Of a DNA stretch of 64,000 nucleotides, positions 16,994 to 25,560 are shown in pieces (within the stretch, counting starts at the first letter, position 1; the number at the start of each line of letters is the position of its first letter). Location of the stretch: NCBI RefSeq assembly GCF_015687155.1, contig NZ_JADPQF010000003.1, forward strand, positions 248,001-312,000, written 5' to 3'. This DNA comes from Aliikangiella sp. G2MR2-5. GTDB lineage: Bacteria; Pseudomonadota; Gammaproteobacteria; Enterobacterales; Kangiellaceae. Both the position numbers and the translations under genes were made by a program. Below the pieces are notes generated by a model. That model was not told the origin of the DNA. It ran no database searches and saw only the letters and a list, made by a program, of their open reading frames with translations.

Positions 16994-17467
16994 TTAGTAT
17001 TTTTTTCTTAATGGATTTGAAAGCCAGGCTTTAAAGGGAGCAATTGAAGAGTCGACTTTGATTCGTTCCATTTGGACAATTTCTTGCAACTGTCTTTCTT
17101 CAATAGCATGATATATTTTTTGATCATCAAACCCTGCATTGGCCGCAGCTTCTCTCCCCTCGGCATAAACAACTCTGTCGATTCTTGCCCAGATGATTGC
17201 GCTTAAACACATTGGGCAAGGTTCGCAGGAAGAGTAAATAGTGCATCCTGTCAGTGAAAAGCTATCCAGCGTTTTGCAAGCCTTGCGAATTGCAACTATT
17301 TCTGCGTGAGCAGTTGGATCGTGAGATTTAACCACTTCATTCCAGCCTTCGGCTATTATTTTATTATCCTTTACTATTACAGCGCCAAAAGGACCATTTT
17401 CACCGGAGTAAGAATATTTCGCAGCAATTTCAACTGCAAGTGATAAGTAATAGTCGTCAGATTTCAT
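16994..17467 (-). CDS. guaD: Nucleoside/guanine deaminase
   Basis: 157-residue zinc-dependent cytidine/deoxycytidylate-deaminase-fold enzyme, closest by eye to Bacillus guanine deaminase: GPFGAVIVKDNKIIAEGWN, DPTAHAEIVAIRKAC and SSCEPCPMCLSAIIWAR. Zinc ligands are His54, Cys84 and Cys87, with Glu56 as the proton shuttle. The C-terminal tail AGFDDQKIYHAI and SPFKAW-like ending (IAPFKAWLSN) also match the guanine deaminase group rather than TadA. It converts guanine to xanthine in purine salvage. The symbol is a family-level assignment. Confidence 0.85.
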   Translation of the reverse strand: MKSDDYYLSLAVEIAAKYSYSGENGPFGAVIVKDNKIIAEGWNEVVKSHDPTAHAEIVAIRKACKTLDSFSLTGCTIYSSCEPCPMCLSAIIWARIDRVVYAEGREAAANAGFDDQKIYHAIEERQLQEIVQMERIKVDSSIAPFKAWLSNPLRKKY

Positions 17468-17562
17468 AAAAAGACTCTAGATTATCAATGAACTGTTTCT
17501 AATCAAATTGTAAACTACCTGTTCAAATATGAAAATCTAAATAATCTTGCAGCAAGCTTCGA

Positions 17563-18654
17563 TCAAAAGCTATATTGCGCTCTAAGCGATATAGCTTTTC
17601 CTGAATCCTGCTCGAAATCGTCTTCGTAGTGACTCGCCTTAATATAGTTGAACATGAATTTGATATCTTTGTTCCAATAATAGTTAATTCCAAAGGAAAG
17701 AGTTTGTGCTGACTTAGACTCTTCAAGTAATCGCAATTCACTGGCTCGAAGAGCTACTTCCCAGTTTCCATTCTGATTAGATTCATCCAGACCTTTTAGC
17801 ACTCCGTTTTTGTACTTTCGAGAGGTACCACCAAATAGATATCCAAGTTGAAGGTATCCACCATCATAAGTAAATTTTTGTGACGCAATATCCACTACCT
17901 CTGAACGTTGCCACTCAGTCATTAATAGAAAACTATTTTTCATAAATAGGGTTTCAAACCCAGTTAGAGATTTTGAGTCAGCAATGATTGTATCTCCCTC
18001 AAGTAAACTGTCTGATGTATGAATTTCAAGTTTTTCATTAATACGATATTCGGTCGAGTTGGAGTTTCTTTTACTAAAAGCAAAACCGAGGTGGAGAAGT
18101 GTATCTTCTTTCTTCAAAGGTGACCAGCTGGCTCGTCCTGTTATCGCATTCGCTTCATTGTCTTCAATATAGTAACCTAATTTCCAGTCCCAGTTTTGAG
18201 TGTCGCCCGAAAAGCTGATTCCCGGGGTTCGTCCAGGAGAAAATGCTTCAGTGGACAAGCTGCGTTCAATCATAAGAAGATTTCGAGAGCTTATTAACTT
18301 TTCCAGTCCGAAAGGTTCTTTTTGTTGACCAACAGTGACTGTTGCCAAATTCCAACCTGAATACTTTAAGTAAACGTCTTTAAAGTCAAACTTCTTATCA
18401 TCGTAACTTAATTGGATTTTACTCTCCCAGTTTTTAGAAAATTTATATTTTGTCGCTATTCTTAACCGTCTTAGCTCAGCTTCATCACTCTCGTTATAGC
18501 TATCTTCTAGAAATGCAGGATCGAACTGATCATAATCAAGCATCGCGTATCCATTAATGTCAAAGTCAGGTTGCCTTTTCTCGCTAGCATAGGTTATGAA
18601 AGGGGCACAGGACGAAACCATAAAAAGTATTATAAGCTGTCGATAGAAATTCAT
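17563..18654 (-). CDS. OprP/OprO-like porin
   Basis: 363 residues. A signal peptide (residues 1-23, ITYASEK) is followed by alternating beta-strands, with features of the phosphate-selective porin O/P family: DINGYAMLDYDQFDP, AELRRLRIATKYKFSKNWESKIQLSYDDKKFDFKDVYLKY, GQQKEPFGLEKLISSRN, ERSLSTEAFSPGRTPGI, and a C-terminal Phe after LRAQYSF, needed for outer-membrane assembly. It is expected to form outer-membrane channels for phosphate, pyrophosphate or other anions. A strong AGGAGGT precedes the ATG, which overlaps the stop of the DUF4956 gene (ATGA). It is the last gene of the CotH-VTC-DUF4956 cluster. Confidence 0.85.
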   Translation of the reverse strand: MNFYRQLIILFMVSSCAPFITYASEKRQPDFDINGYAMLDYDQFDPAFLEDSYNESDEAELRRLRIATKYKFSKNWESKIQLSYDDKKFDFKDVYLKYSGWNLATVTVGQQKEPFGLEKLISSRNLLMIERSLSTEAFSPGRTPGISFSGDTQNWDWKLGYYIEDNEANAITGRASWSPLKKEDTLLHLGFAFSKRNSNSTEYRINEKLEIHTSDSLLEGDTIIADSKSLTGFETLFMKNSFLLMTEWQRSEVVDIASQKFTYDGGYLQLGYLFGGTSRKYKNGVLKGLDESNQNGNWEVALRASELRLLEESKSAQTLSFGINYYWNKDIKFMFNYIKASHYEDDFEQDSGKAISLRAQYSF

Positions 18655-19277
18655 GAGAGAACCTCCTTTTCTTCAGAAAGTGATGTCGAATTCTTGTTTA
18701 TTTTTTGCGATCGAGGCAGGTATTCAATGGTTAAAAGCGCTGTGTCCCTTAAAAAATCGATTTGCTCTATTTTTACTTCCTTAATTTCCAGTCCCGTTCT
18801 CGCCTGAAGATCTGCAAATAGAAATGACCTTCGATCCGGTCGTATGTTTTCTATTTTTTCATATTTTATAGACTGTTTTTTTGCGCTACCTTGAATGATT
18901 TTAGAGTCCAGCAGGAACGCTGCCAGACAAAGCAAGCTATTTACGAGAGCTATCTCAGCTATCGTGGCCTGGCCAACTGCAGTAAGAAGAGCTATTGAGA
19001 TAATGATAAAAAGATAAGTCATTTCTTTAATTGATATTGGCTCGGTTCGATATCTAAGCATCGTGAAAATTGCGAATAGTCCAAAGGCAAAACCCATCGA
19101 AATATCCGCTCGATGAAGAAGGTTGGTGATTATAAATATGCCAATTCCGAATAGAACCAGGGAAGAAGCAATCTGTCGATTTCTTGAAGTTCTGTAGTAG
19201 CAAAAGAAACTCAGAATAAAGCTGAATATCAGGTTGATTGCAAAGCGTAATAAAAAATCATGGGTCAAGGTATTCAT
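18651..19277 (-). CDS. DUF4956 membrane protein
   Basis: 208 residues from the ATG at 19277, preceded by TGAGGA within the end of the VTC gene; the longer TTG start at 19289 lacks a Shine-Dalgarno. Four or five membrane helices (FAINLIFSFILSFFCYY, SLVLFGIGIFIITNLL, GFAFGLFAIFTMLRYRTEPISIKEMTYLFIIISIALL) contain the family signature FGLFAIFTMLRYRTEPI. A cytosolic C-terminal domain (DLQARTGLEIKEVKIEQIDFLRD) follows. DUF4956 proteins are recurrently encoded beside VTC-domain and CotH proteins. Its biochemical role is not established. Confidence 0.9.
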   Translation of the reverse strand: MNTLTHDFLLRFAINLIFSFILSFFCYYRTSRNRQIASSLVLFGIGIFIITNLLHRADISMGFAFGLFAIFTMLRYRTEPISIKEMTYLFIIISIALLTAVGQATIAEIALVNSLLCLAAFLLDSKIIQGSAKKQSIKYEKIENIRPDRRSFLFADLQARTGLEIKEVKIEQIDFLRDTALLTIEYLPRSQKINKNSTSLSEEKEVLS

Positions 19278-19285
19278 ATCTATCC

Positions 19286-20131
19286 TCAATTAAGCATTGG
19301 CTGAATGCTTTTTAAAACAGGTTTGAAACGGTTGGTTTTTAAAGTTTGACCAAATAACAGGGCGCAACCAATGCAGTACTTACTGAAGCGCAAAGGATGA
19401 AAATGAGAGCTGCTCATTATCTGGAAAAATGGGGAGTGTTTATTTATCTTGTGCTGTTTTAACTCAGCAATAAAAATGTCGGGTAGTTCGACCAAAGAAC
19501 CGTTTTCAGGAGACTGATACCATAAGTTGATATCCAGTGTAAGTCTTTCTCTGTATTCTTTATTGGCCAGTGCAATACGCTGATATCCGCCAACCTGGGT
19601 TACATGCAGGTCGCTCAAGCTAAAGCCTACTTTTTGCTGGACCAGTTGTTCTGCTTTTCCAGTATTTAAACCGGAAAGTCTAACACGGCTTTTTATCGTT
19701 CTTTTTTTATTGTTCTTGTGTTTTACTTCGATAAAACGACTGTTAGTATCGATGTAATGACGCTGTCTCACTTTGTAACGGTTGGTCTTCCCGTTATGAT
19801 GCTGTGTGTAAAATAAAAGATTAGCGGTATCAAAATATTGATTGCGATAGGTAAATATGTTTTCACTATCGATCTCGAGACAACTATAGAAAGGCTGAAG
19901 CTTATCTAATAGTTCTCTTAAGTAAGTTCGAGGTAATAAGAACTTAGTATCTACTCTATTCATTAACGTGGTGTTTTTAAGTTCGTCCAGGCGATGTTTT
20001 TTAAACTGCTGTAGCCGGTTTTCTATGACAGTATCAGAGTAGATTTCATTTGTGGTAGTTGATAAACCTGTTTCTATGTCAATTGCTGCTGCTTGATCAT
20101 AGGTTGGATATCGTAGGGGATCGAGGATCAA
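19286..20131 (-). CDS. VTC-domain (polyphosphate polymerase-like) protein
   Basis: About 281 residues. Catalytic tunnel motifs of the VTC/CYTH-type fold: NRVDTKFLLPRTYL, YFDTANLLFYTQHHNGK, NRYKVRQRHY and FIEVKHKNNKKRTIKSRV, giving the clusters of Arg and Lys that bind triphosphate and polyphosphate. Eukaryotic VTC4 makes polyphosphate; bacterial members are less studied. The start is uncertain: AGGAG ends 1 bp before a TTG at 20137 but 7 bp before an in-frame TTG at 20131, so I used the latter. The first 50 residues are not part of the core. It sits 106 bp downstream of the CotH gene and directly upstream of DUF4956. Confidence 0.9.
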   Translation of the reverse strand: MILDPLRYPTYDQAAAIDIETGLSTTTNEIYSDTVIENRLQQFKKHRLDELKNTTLMNRVDTKFLLPRTYLRELLDKLQPFYSCLEIDSENIFTYRNQYFDTANLLFYTQHHNGKTNRYKVRQRHYIDTNSRFIEVKHKNNKKRTIKSRVRLSGLNTGKAEQLVQQKVGFSLSDLHVTQVGGYQRIALANKEYRERLTLDINLWYQSPENGSLVELPDIFIAELKQHKINKHSPFFQIMSSSHFHPLRFSKYCIGCALLFGQTLKTNRFKPVLKSIQPMLN

Positions 20132-20243
20132 CTTCAAGCTCCTGTTAATTAGCCTAGGTTATTGGAGTTAGATTTTTTCTCTGGGGGCCTTTCATTTAGT
20201 AAGGATCCCAGAGAAGGGTATGTGAATTATTCTTCGTTCTGTA

Positions 20244-22805
20244 TCAAAATGGCGGTGGCGTTCTACCATCACAGAAGCCGCTTCCGTCGCCTGAAGCAGG
20301 GATTTCTCCTAGAAGCTGTAGACGAATATTTTCAACTCGGTACTCCATGAACTCTGTAAGTCCATAGAAACGATCTACGCTGGTATTCAAATTCAGCTCA
20401 AAGTCGTCATAGGAATAAAATGCGGTCGGATCTTGGGCAACATAACTTGCGATCAGCTCTGCATGTTGTGCTACCCTGCTCGAAAAGTTACTACTCTCTA
20501 ATGGTCCTTCTATTAGTTCCCAAAGATAGTTGTGATAGTTGTTCAGGTACTCAGAGTTGGCAAACAGGGTCGCAATTAAGGGCTTATCACTGAGAGGACC
20601 TACAGTTGGCTCATCAATGTAGAGATCGCGCACATCTTGATCTTCACAGCCCATTTGAAAGGATCCAAAGGCTTCATTCAAATCCCAGGGTATAAATGAA
20701 AATATGCCATCCTGCTCATAAATATAATAGTTGTGAGAGAGTGGTCCGTGATAAGAGTCAAGATTCGACAAAGCTACGCTAACAGACATGTAGCGCAACA
20801 CGCTCTCGGCATCAATGACTGATTCACCGTCGCCAAACTGCATCTGGTATACGAGGTTAATAAAGGCGCCGTTATCTGAAGTGTCTTCATTGGTTTTCAG
20901 ATCTACACCTGAATAGCTGTTAAAGTTATCGTCAATCCACAAAAGATCACTCCCGGTTCCATCGGGCTTATATAGGTCGCCATTGGCATTGGCAAAGTGA
21001 TTTTCAAGAAACTCTCCATCGATTGCTTCGACCATCAAATACAAGCCATGAAGCTGACCATTAACATATAGATTGACATAGGCATGCTGTGGACTAGGAA
21101 CACCCATTTCATCAAGCAGCTCATAAGCAATCACTTCGCGCATATACGCAGGATCGTTAAAGAAGTTGTTGAGAGTGAATTTTTTCAGGCCGAAGAATTT
21201 TTGACCGTCGACATATTCATTAATGTCGACTTTAAAGCTAAATCGTTCGCTGCCTGTTTGAGCTACGTGACTTAAACTAGAATTCCCTTTTGTTCTGATT
21301 GCAATGTTGTCAAGTGTTATGCCATTAAAACTTATATTTGCTGAGTGATACTCTTCATCGAGAGCATTATCCATCATATCCTGCCAATCAGCCTCGTCTA
21401 TTTCTATTGAAATGGACCTAACCGAAGTTTTGCTAAATACGGTAGTCGATTGATTTGCTTCTCCCGGTGTAGGGTTAAGGGTGTCTTTGACCCAGCTTCC
21501 GTCAGGAGACAATCCATAGCTATAGCCACTGATAACGTCACTTTCGTCCCAAACAATGTAATCAACAGTTTCGCCATTCAGAATCAGGCTAAGCTCATCG
21601 TTGTTTCCGAGTTTGAAAGGAACAAAGTATTCACCAGGATCTTGGTCCGTGGCATAAATAACTATGTATTCGCCTGCGCCTAGATTAATGTTTGGCAAGC
21701 TTTGAGGCTCTATATCGTCACTTTCATCTATAACCTGGTAGTCTCCAAGATATATTGCCGAGTCGCTATTGTTGAATATTTCGAACCAGTCATTTCCTCC
21801 AGATGAATCGTTGGCTAGTACTTCATTGAGTACCAATGGACCGTGTTCAGCGAGCTTGTTTGAAGAGTTTATGGTAGGCAAAAGAGTAGAGGTGGAGTCA
21901 CTTCCATCTGGATATCGTCCATAGCTGTAGTTTATTAATGCCTCGCCTTTTTTCCAGTCCAGTTGATCAATCAGATCGTCACCTAGAAACAACTTTACTT
22001 CATCGTTCAGACCAAGATTGAAGTTAACCTTTTCTATATCGTTGACTTCTTCAGTAGTCGCATATATTCGATAGTATTCGCCCGGAGCCAATGTAACAGA
22101 TGGAAGAGTATAGAGAACATTATTTTCATCCGATAGCGAATAATCACCCAGATAAACATTATTGCCGCCAGTGACGAATAACTCTATCCAGTCATAGCCA
22201 CCATTAGAATCCTTGGCGACGATCTCATTAATCCTTATTTCAGCATTATCATTGATAATAGTATCAAGAACTTGTACTTCAGCGGCGGCCATATTGGTTG
22301 TGCCTGGCGTTGGTGTCAAAACTTGTGGGGTTCCTGTCCCGTCCGGTAGTCGACCAAAGCTAAATCCTTCCTCTGCTTCGCCTTCAGACCAGTCAAGCTG
22401 GTCGACCAGAGTAGCGTTTTTATACAGGAAAACGGCATCATCTGATCCTAATTTGAAAGTAACGTAGTAGTTATCTGTCGGGGCTGATTCATCTTCTCCA
22501 ATTGCCTGTATTACCAGATATTCACCTGCACTCAGGGTAACTGATGGCAGGCTTTGTGCTTCATGCTCACTATTGTCATCAACAATGGAATACTCCGATA
22601 GATCGACGCTTCCCTCAGTGACATATAGCTCTATCCAGTCAGTGTCATCTGCCGAAGGACTAGCGACTATTTCATTGATGACCAGGTTTGAATCGGAAGT
22701 TGTCGCTGTTGATTCAGTTGTATCGTCGCTCGAAGAACCACATCCGTATATACCTGCTAATAGAACTATTGAACACGGCAGTTGAAATGCACTCTTTAAA
22801 CTCAT
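20244..22805 (-). CDS. CotH-kinase lipoprotein with three lamin-tail domains
   Basis: 853 residues. The lipobox GIYGC follows a signal peptide, then a Ser/Thr/Asp linker. Three lamin-tail domains follow in tandem, each beginning with an INEI or LNEV motif (INEIVASPSADDTDWIELY, INEIVAKDSNGGYDWIELF, LNEVLANDSSGGNDWFEIF), with GEY repeats and a closing FSFGRLPDGT-like motif. The C-terminal CotH domain (from about residue 470) shows RTKGNSSLSH, FFGLKKFTLNNFFNDPAYMREVIAYELL, YGLYLMVE-like HGLYLMVEAID, DLYKPDG and the Asp-containing FIPWDLNEAFG. CotH proteins are atypical kinases. A GAGGTA site precedes the ATG. First gene of the CotH-VTC-DUF4956-porin cluster. Confidence 0.9.
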   Translation of the reverse strand: MSLKSAFQLPCSIVLLAGIYGCGSSSDDTTESTATTSDSNLVINEIVASPSADDTDWIELYVTEGSVDLSEYSIVDDNSEHEAQSLPSVTLSAGEYLVIQAIGEDESAPTDNYYVTFKLGSDDAVFLYKNATLVDQLDWSEGEAEEGFSFGRLPDGTGTPQVLTPTPGTTNMAAAEVQVLDTIINDNAEIRINEIVAKDSNGGYDWIELFVTGGNNVYLGDYSLSDENNVLYTLPSVTLAPGEYYRIYATTEEVNDIEKVNFNLGLNDEVKLFLGDDLIDQLDWKKGEALINYSYGRYPDGSDSTSTLLPTINSSNKLAEHGPLVLNEVLANDSSGGNDWFEIFNNSDSAIYLGDYQVIDESDDIEPQSLPNINLGAGEYIVIYATDQDPGEYFVPFKLGNNDELSLILNGETVDYIVWDESDVISGYSYGLSPDGSWVKDTLNPTPGEANQSTTVFSKTSVRSISIEIDEADWQDMMDNALDEEYHSANISFNGITLDNIAIRTKGNSSLSHVAQTGSERFSFKVDINEYVDGQKFFGLKKFTLNNFFNDPAYMREVIAYELLDEMGVPSPQHAYVNLYVNGQLHGLYLMVEAIDGEFLENHFANANGDLYKPDGTGSDLLWIDDNFNSYSGVDLKTNEDTSDNGAFINLVYQMQFGDGESVIDAESVLRYMSVSVALSNLDSYHGPLSHNYYIYEQDGIFSFIPWDLNEAFGSFQMGCEDQDVRDLYIDEPTVGPLSDKPLIATLFANSEYLNNYHNYLWELIEGPLESSNFSSRVAQHAELIASYVAQDPTAFYSYDDFELNLNTSVDRFYGLTEFMEYRVENIRLQLLGEIPASGDGSGFCDGRTPPPF

Positions 22806-22992
22806 AGCTTACCTCGAAAAAAATTCTGCAAGAGAAAGCTAGGTTAATTTATAATATTGGGTGAATTTTGAACCAAATGTGTAAATAAAAAGAAAATGCA
22901 TTAGTTATGCACTTAAATGGTAAAGAAGAGTCAAGGATATATGTTGATACTATTCATAATGGGACCAAGTAGGATAGCCCCAAGGTATCACT

Positions 22993-23874
22993 CTAATATT
23001 CAAACTTTTCCAGAGAACTGAAGGTCTGCAAATGGGGTTGCACCAGGCAGGACTGAAGTTCCTGAATTGAAACACTGGAACCCGTAGTTGATTTTTCACC
23101 TGCCTTGCTCGTATGGATCTCCAGGATGGTTAATTTTTCTTTACTGGAAAACTCATTGAAAAGATCTGAAAATTGACAAGCTGTTTGTAGAATTTTCTCA
23201 ACCTGATTAGAACGAGTGTCAGGTATTTCTTGCTCGCCGGGGTTGCTTGCGTGACTTTCAAGCTGCGCTATCCTCTTTTTATTTTCAAGACGCAGGAACT
23301 CAAATTCCTTTGCTTTTTCACGCAAAACTCTCAACTCTTCATCGATTGTTTTTTGCTCTTCTTTGGTGGCATTTTTTCGAATTTTTTCTAATTGACGACT
23401 TTGTTCCCGTACCTGGTAAGCTGCATGCGATATTTCTCGAGCTTTAAGATCAAGCTGTGCTCTATTTAACCTGCTATTGGGTGCTGTAGTATTGGGTGCT
23501 GTAGTACTGGATGATATGCTATTGGAGTGAGCTAACTCTGGCTGTGGCATGACTTTCTGCTCTTCTCGGACAGAACCTGTATTTGATTGCTTTTCTCGCT
23601 GTTTTTCACTGGGTGAGTAGTTTATCGTGATCAAAATTCCTTGCTTGAATAAATAGTTGATTTGAATAGTTTTGTTTGATTCGGAAAAGCTTTTATCAAT
23701 ATTTTTCTCTTGTGTTTGATTTTCTTGTTGTAATAATTGATATTGAAGTGTATCCAATGTCTCCTGCACTTTACTCAGCTCGGTCGTATCTCTCGCCTCG
23801 CACAGCTTAGCGCTAATACATATCGTTACAAAGGCAATAAATTTGGTAAAAATTGATAGCTTAGTTGTTCGCAT
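22993..23874 (-). CDS. Exported coiled-coil protein, unknown function
   Basis: 293 residues. A signal peptide (residues 1 to about 27, KLCEARD) is followed by a Gln-rich helix (LSKVQETLDTLQYQLLQQENQ), a Ser/Thr-rich spacer with a short repeat (TTAPNTTAPNS), and a long predicted coiled coil (about 140-215: LKAREISHAAYQVREQSRQLEK through ENKKRIAQLES). The C-terminal quarter has two Cys residues (TACQF and QSCLV). The family is unknown; the layout is that of a periplasmic or envelope scaffold. It lies downstream of the M9 peptidase on the same strand across a strong hairpin. Confidence 0.7.
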   Translation of the reverse strand: MRTTKLSIFTKFIAFVTICISAKLCEARDTTELSKVQETLDTLQYQLLQQENQTQEKNIDKSFSESNKTIQINYLFKQGILITINYSPSEKQREKQSNTGSVREEQKVMPQPELAHSNSISSSTTAPNTTAPNSRLNRAQLDLKAREISHAAYQVREQSRQLEKIRKNATKEEQKTIDEELRVLREKAKEFEFLRLENKKRIAQLESHASNPGEQEIPDTRSNQVEKILQTACQFSDLFNEFSSKEKLTILEIHTSKAGEKSTTGSSVSIQELQSCLVQPHLQTFSSLEKFEY

Positions 23875-23970
23875 ACTATTTACTCTTTTTGACTTTAAAC
23901 GTCGATACTTTCCTGCTCTGAAAAGTTGCTCTTTTGCTCACTATGCAAAATGCAATCAGGAGGTGTGAGC

Positions 23971-24008
23971 TTTCCTCCGCACATGACTGCTTGAGTGTGC
24001 GGAGGAAA
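23971..24008. repeat. 13-bp perfect inverted repeat (hairpin)
   Basis: TTTCCTCCGCACA (23971-23983) and TGTGCGGAGGAAA (23996-24008) form a perfect 13-bp stem with a 12-nt loop, 16 bp after the stop of the M9-like peptidase gene. No T-tract follows on either strand, so it may be an mRNA 3' stabiliser or a terminator of non-canonical form. Confidence 0.75.
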
Positions 24009-24024
24009 TACATTGACTATTTGA

Positions 24025-25209
24025 CTAATTACTCGTATTGACAGCAGTTAGGCTGACATTACTGAAACTACTATAACCATACAGGCCTATATGGTAAGTA
24101 CCATCGGCAGATACTGTTAGCGAACAGGACTCTTCATTACCATTCTTATAAGGACGACAGTCCCAATCACCAGAGGAAGGTTGACTGCCGGCTTTGACGT
24201 ATAAATCAGCATCGCCACTTCCACCGCTGATTTGAACGGTTAAGGTACCGGCTACTGCGTCAACACTGTAATAATTCCAGCTACCTTGCGCTCCAGAGGC
24301 TATCGTTTCTAACAGCGTGGTGTCACCACCTGTACCGCCGCCATTGCCTCCACCGCCGGAGTCTCCTCCAGCAAGCGCTACTAGCCAGTCTTGCCACTCT
24401 TGTTCATAAGCACTTCCCCAGGCGCTCAGAAGGTTTTGGTAGGTTGACCAGTCTCCGTTGCGCGTAGCCGACCGTAAATCGCGGATATCCTGCATATGGT
24501 TTTCAAACATAAACCGGTTTCCAAGATAACCCCAGTCGTATATTTCTTCCACTGTGTTGTTGTAGGTAGTTGCGAATACCTGAGAGAGAGTTCTGTTACT
24601 TCCGTTGCTATTGATTAGTGAAACTGCGTCGCTATTGCTATCTTGTTTGGAAATGTATTCTGCAAGCCCTTCGGCCCACCACACAGTATTACTGGGGTAA
24701 TCACTGAAATTACCCTTCAGGTCAAAACGACCATCGAGATAATGAACGTATTCATGTTCCAGGTTCCAGATAACAAATTCCGGCCGAAGCCAGTCGGCTT
24801 CATGCGCATAGAAAGCAGCCTGATTGTTAGGATCTTCTGCGTTGCCTTCAATGTAGATACCGCCATTATTAGTAGAAATACCATAGATGCGGCTACCGTA
24901 GCGGTTATATTGGTTGTAATCGTCGAATATTACCATTTTCAAGTCGTCATTTTGGTCGCCGTAAACTGGCAAGTTATTGGTTTCAAGTTTGCTGTGAAAG
25001 TAAGTTTCTTCAGAACCAACCTTGTTACAAGAATCGACAAACTGTTGATAAGTCATGTCTTGCGCACGGAATTTAAGCGTATTGCTACAAGTATGAGTTA
25101 AAGGCAGCACGCTTTCTTCTGTTGGTCTTCCTTTGGCGCTCAGTTCAGAAATTCCGTTACCAAGACTCACAAGGATGAGTGAAGTGATCAGTGTTTTAGC
25201 TTTTAGCAT
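24025..25209 (-). CDS. Minimal M9-type collagenase-like metallopeptidase with PPC domain
   Basis: 394 residues from the ATG at 25209, chosen for the AGGAGG 7 bp upstream; a 16-residue longer form from 25257 would precede the signal peptide. After the signal peptide comes the zinc site HEYVHYLDGRFD (H152, E153, H156) and WWAEGLAEYI (E180), characteristic of bacterial collagenases. A Gly-rich linker leads to a prepeptidase C-terminal domain (GSWNYYSVDAVAGTLTVQISGGSGDADLYVK). The usual N-terminal activator half of M9 collagenases is absent, so activity on native collagen is uncertain. Secreted. Confidence 0.88.
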   Translation of the reverse strand: MLKAKTLITSLILVSLGNGISELSAKGRPTEESVLPLTHTCSNTLKFRAQDMTYQQFVDSCNKVGSEETYFHSKLETNNLPVYGDQNDDLKMVIFDDYNQYNRYGSRIYGISTNNGGIYIEGNAEDPNNQAAFYAHEADWLRPEFVIWNLEHEYVHYLDGRFDLKGNFSDYPSNTVWWAEGLAEYISKQDSNSDAVSLINSNGSNRTLSQVFATTYNNTVEEIYDWGYLGNRFMFENHMQDIRDLRSATRNGDWSTYQNLLSAWGSAYEQEWQDWLVALAGGDSGGGGNGGGTGGDTTLLETIASGAQGSWNYYSVDAVAGTLTVQISGGSGDADLYVKAGSQPSSGDWDCRPYKNGNEESCSLTVSADGTYHIGLYGYSSFSNVSLTAVNTSN

Positions 25210-25560
25210 TGAGTGTCCTCCTACCCCAGAGGTTTTTTGAATACGATGGTAATTCAAGGCTATCTATTTGTTTTTTATAGTTAAATTACCCCTCCCAAGA
25301 TCCATTTTCAAAATATATCAAATCCGTGATATTGATTAATATATGATCTATGAACTCAAAATACAATATTTTGTACGCAAAAATATAAAATAATTTACTG
25401 GTTACTCTAACTTGTTTGGGAATTTATTCCGACAAGGACTGTTTATTTCTATCGTCCTATTTCGAAAGGAGATGTTTTGTGCTTTCGCAAGATTTGTTGT
25501 GATAGTGTGTTCTATACTTGAGCGAGTAGTATTTGTAAAAGTTAAAGTGATTTTCGCGCC
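25210..25560. other. Intergenic region between divergent M9 and HD-GYP genes
   Basis: 351 bp, AT-rich. An inverted repeat CAAAATA (25357-25363) / TATTTTG (25367-25373) with a 3-nt centre is a candidate operator. An open frame overlapping the next gene in another frame (25412-25675) has no family features and is judged a shadow. No promoter could be assigned with confidence. Confidence 0.45.
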
